Origin: Variovorax sp. HW608
Lineage (GTDB): Bacteria; Pseudomonadota; Gammaproteobacteria; Burkholderiales; Burkholderiaceae_C
Assembly: GCF_900090195.1 (NCBI RefSeq)
Contig: NZ_LT607803.1
Coordinates: forward strand, 3,684,229-3,748,228
Length of the DNA: 64,000 nucleotides
Direction: 5' to 3'
Program-made: the position numbers and the translations under genes
Shown here: positions 61,516 to 64,000 of the stretch, piece by piece
Position numbering within the stretch: position 1 is the stretch's first letter
How the letters are laid out: the number at the start of each line of letters is the position of its first letter
The notes under the pieces: generated by a model
What the model was told of the DNA's origin: nothing
What the model saw: the letters and a program-made list of their open reading frames with translations, nothing else
The model's database searches: none

Positions 61516-63852
61516 GTGAGCTCGATCGCCGACAAGTTCAAGAAGTTCATGCCCGTGAGCGGCGGCAACGTCCGCGTGGGCGCCGACAGCGCCGCCACGC
61601 TGTCGATGGACAACATCGAAACCGTGCAGAACGCGGACGAGCCCACCGTGGCGGTGCCGCGCGATGCCGCGAAGGCATCGGCGGCGCAGTCCGCCGATGC
61701 GTCCACGTCGGGCGATGGCGTGTCTGGCCCCACGGATCAGGCGCCCCAGATCGAGGACGCGATTCCGGCCGCGTCGTCCAGCTCGGCAAGGTCGCGTTCC
61801 AGGCGCTCGCAACGCTCCAGCCCGGCCCGGCAGCAGCGGATCCTTGCGCTCGCGCTGGCCGGCGTGGTGCTGTTGCTGATGCTGGTCGCCGGTTCCGCCA
61901 TTCTTCGCGCCGAGCGTCTTGCCCAGCAGGTGGCTGCCACCGGCCAGTCGCTGATGCAGTCGCAGCGTCTTGCCAAATCGGTTTCGCAGGCGCTGGTCGG
62001 CAATGTGAGCGCCTTCACCGAAGTCAAGGAAAGCTCGGACGACCTGAGCCGCCGCGTGCAGGGCCTGGCGAGCGGTGACGATGCGCTCAAGCTGGAGCGC
62101 GTCGGCACCCAGTACGACATCGAACTCGGCAAGATCACGCCGCTGGTCGAGCGCGCGGACAAGAGCGCCAAGGCGGTCCTGGCCCAGCAGAAGATCCTCA
62201 CGCAGGTGGGCAACGCGCTGCGCGACATCAATCGCCAGTCGTCCGACCTGCTCGAAATGACCGAGACCGTCGCCTCGCTCAAGATGCAGCAGAACGCGAC
62301 CCTGCCCGAGATCTCCGCGGCCGGCCAGCTCGTGATGCTGACCCAGCGCATCGGCAAGTCGGCCAACGAATTCCTGACGGTCGAAGGCGTTAGCCCGGAC
62401 GCGGTGTTCCTGCTCGGCAAGGACCTGAACTCGTTCCAGGAAATCACGCGCGGCCTGCTCGACGGCAGCAGCCAGCAGCGCCTGCCCGGCACGCGTGACG
62501 CGCAGACCCGCCAGCAACTCGACGCCATCCTCAAGACCTACGAGCAGACCCGCACGCAGGCCAGCGCCATCCTGGGCAACCTGCAGGGCCTGGTCGCCGC
62601 GCGCGAAGCGCAGGCCGCGATCCTGGCCGACAGCGAACCCCTGCGGAACGCGCTCGGCGACCTGCAGGAAAAGCTCTCGGCCCGCACCGGCCTGGGCGCC
62701 GGCACCGTCGTGATGCTGTTCGTGCTGTCGCTGGCCGCGCTGGCGCTGGCCGGCGCGATCGGCTTCGTGCAGGTCCGCGAAGGGCGCGAGCGTGCCGCAT
62801 CCGCCGAGCGCGAGCGTGTCGAAGCCGAGCGCGCCAGTGAAGACGCTGCGCGCGTCAACGCCGCCAACCAGGCCGCGATCTTGCGACTCATGAACGAACT
62901 GCAGACCGTCGCCGAAGGCGATCTGACGCAGGAGGCGACCGTGACCGAGGACATCACCGGCGCCATCGCCGACTCGGTGAACTACACGGTGGAAGAACTG
63001 CGCCTCCTGGTGGGCAACGTGCAGAACACGGCGACCCGCGTGGCCCACACCACGTCGCAGGTGGAAAACACCTCGACCGAACTGCTCGCCGCATCGACCG
63101 AACAGCTTCGCGAGATCCGCGAAACCGGCCAGTCGGTGCTCACGATGGCCGAGCGGATCAACGGTGTGTCCTCGCAGGCGCAGGAATCGGCAACGGTGGC
63201 GCGCCAGTCGCTGCAGGCCGCTTCGTCGGGCCTGCAGGCGGTGCAGAACGCCATTGGCGGCATGAACGCCATCCGCGACCAGATCCAGGAAACCTCCAAG
63301 CGGATCAAGCGCCTGGGCGAATCGTCGCAGGAGATCGGTGAAATCACCGAGCTGATCTCGGATATTACCGAACAGACGAACGTGCTGGCGCTCAACGCCG
63401 CCATCCAGGCCGCATCCGCCGGCGAGGCCGGCCGCGGCTTCTCGGTGGTGGCGGAAGAAGTCCAGCGACTGGCCGAACGCTCCGCGGACGCGACGCGCCA
63501 GATCTCGGCGCTGGTGAAGGCGATTCAGACCGACACGCAGGATGCGGTGGGCGCCATGGAGCGTTCCACGCAGGGTGTGGTCGAGGGCGCGAAGCTGTCC
63601 GACAACGCCGGTACGGCGCTCTCCGAGATCGACCGCGTGTCGCGCCGTCTGGCGGACCTGATCGAGCAGATCTCGCTCTCGGCATCCCGCGAAGCGGATT
63701 CCGCCAACGTGGTGGCCGCCAACATCCAGCACATCTTCGCCGTGACCGAGCAGACCGGCGAAGGCACGCGCACCACGGCCCAGCAGGTGCGCGAGCTCTC
63801 GCACATGGCCGAGGAGCTGCGTCAGTCGGTGGCTCGTTTCAAGATTTCCTGA
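61516..63852 (+). CDS. pilJ: Methyl-accepting chemotaxis protein PilJ
   Basis: 778 residues from GTG 61516. An N-terminal cytoplasmic tail leads into transmembrane helix 1 near 113-130 (LALAGVVLLLMLVAGSA). The periplasmic PilJ sensor region has repeats (MQSQRLAKSVSQALVG and VMLTQRIGKSANEFLT), then TM2 near 398-418. A HAMP-like linker precedes the signalling domain (VLALNAAIQAASAGEAGRGF and VVAEEVQRLAERSADATRQI). It senses surface contact or phosphatidylethanolamine-type cues in Pseudomonas. Its ligand here is unknown. Confidence 0.94.
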   Translation: MSSIADKFKKFMPVSGGNVRVGADSAATLSMDNIETVQNADEPTVAVPRDAAKASAAQSADASTSGDGVSGPTDQAPQIEDAIPAASSSSARSRSRRSQRSSPARQQRILALALAGVVLLLMLVAGSAILRAERLAQQVAATGQSLMQSQRLAKSVSQALVGNVSAFTEVKESSDDLSRRVQGLASGDDALKLERVGTQYDIELGKITPLVERADKSAKAVLAQQKILTQVGNALRDINRQSSDLLEMTETVASLKMQQNATLPEISAAGQLVMLTQRIGKSANEFLTVEGVSPDAVFLLGKDLNSFQEITRGLLDGSSQQRLPGTRDAQTRQQLDAILKTYEQTRTQASAILGNLQGLVAAREAQAAILADSEPLRNALGDLQEKLSARTGLGAGTVVMLFVLSLAALALAGAIGFVQVREGRERAASAERERVEAERASEDAARVNAANQAAILRLMNELQTVAEGDLTQEATVTEDITGAIADSVNYTVEELRLLVGNVQNTATRVAHTTSQVENTSTELLAASTEQLREIRETGQSVLTMAERINGVSSQAQESATVARQSLQAASSGLQAVQNAIGGMNAIRDQIQETSKRIKRLGESSQEIGEITELISDITEQTNVLALNAAIQAASAGEAGRGFSVVAEEVQRLAERSADATRQISALVKAIQTDTQDAVGAMERSTQGVVEGAKLSDNAGTALSEIDRVSRRLADLIEQISLSASREADSANVVAANIQHIFAVTEQTGEGTRTTAQQVRELSHMAEELRQSVARFKIS

Positions 63853-63868
63853 ACGCCGAGCGTCCAAC

Positions 63869-64000
63869 GTGTCGATGCAAAGTCCCGCAGCCCACATCGC
63901 CGGCAATGCGCCGGCAACGGAGGATCTTGGGCCGCTGGCCTGGGTTCTCGGAGAAATCCAGAAGTCGCTCGATGCCGTGGGCAAGACCCTGCGGCGCTTC
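63869..64000 (+). CDS. ChpA/PilL hybrid chemotaxis kinase, N-terminus only
   Basis: The frame opens at GTG 63869 (an ATG at 63875 is the alternative) and runs off the window. The first 44 residues include ATEDLGPLAWVLGEIQKSLD and VGKTLRRF, matching the start of ChpA/PilL-type CheA proteins. As the next gene after pilJ it should be the cluster's histidine kinase. No catalytic domain is within view. Confidence 0.82.
   Translation, partial: MSMQSPAAHIAGNAPATEDLGPLAWVLGEIQKSLDAVGKTLRRF

Noticed and set aside
61423..63984. 853-codon open frame on the minus strand
   Set aside because: It is the antisense shadow of pilJ, low-complexity in composition and without motifs.

Overview
The window is GC-rich chromosomal DNA from a betaproteobacterium, most likely a Variovorax-like member of the Comamonadaceae (Burkholderiales). 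Supporting signs are a SAH riboswitch in front of ahcY followed by tlyA and metF, the rplM-rpsI-erpA order, dusB-fis-purH, the rubredoxin gene beside a PilGHIJ-ChpA twitching cluster, and GC-rich hairpin repeats of a kind I associate with this family. Organism assignment is inference from gene content.

Layout. 1-2.2 kb: the end of a short-chain dehydrogenase, a DsbA-like isomerase and an enoyl-CoA hydratase. 2.2-6.5 kb: a thioesterase, an ATM1-type ABC exporter, a 2-hydroxyacid dehydrogenase and a HypT-like LysR regulator. 6.8-10 kb: a complete gltIJKL glutamate/aspartate importer with an internal terminator. 10-14.3 kb: a GNAT enzyme, a DUF4399 protein, a HAD phosphatase and prfC. 14.3-17.9 kb: an accessory island against the 5' end of prfC, with hipBA and palindromic operators, a J-domain protein and an IS21 istB remnant. 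17.9-28.9 kb: core genes (DUF5666-like protein, riboswitch-ahcY, tlyA, metF, rlpA, rlmJ, rplM, rpsI, erpA, anmK, an M23 peptidase, tyrS).

29-36.1 kb is a mobile-element hotspot that separates tyrS from dtd. It holds one full and one truncated TnpB-type element in opposite orientation, a third decayed end, a disrupted fecR/ompA-like pair, an IS110-type transposase with a long non-coding left side, and an IS5/IS427-type element inserted exactly at the ybeY stop codon. 36.1-39.7 kb: ybeY, phoH, ruvA and ruvB.

39.7-43.8 kb is the most interesting stretch. A sterol-desaturase/alkylglycerol-monooxygenase-like domain fused to a lysoplasmalogenase domain diverges from a PlcP-like metallophosphoesterase and an MGDG-synthase-like glycosyltransferase. 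The shared intergenic region carries GTCAT half-sites at 11-bp steps that resemble PhoB boxes. Together these suggest a phosphate-controlled membrane-lipid remodelling locus.

43.9-54.4 kb: an intradiol dioxygenase-like protein, a CAU tRNA, an ECF sigma domain fused in one frame to a membrane protein, an enoyl-CoA hydratase, an M61 peptidase, dsbC, a Ubi-type hydroxylase, a MOSC protein, ychF, a GST and a YqaA-type membrane protein. 54.6-64 kb: dusB-fis-purH, hemL-thiD, a 56-residue rubredoxin, and pilG-pilH-pilI-pilJ followed by the start of chpA/pilL, which together form the chemosensory system of type IV pilus twitching.
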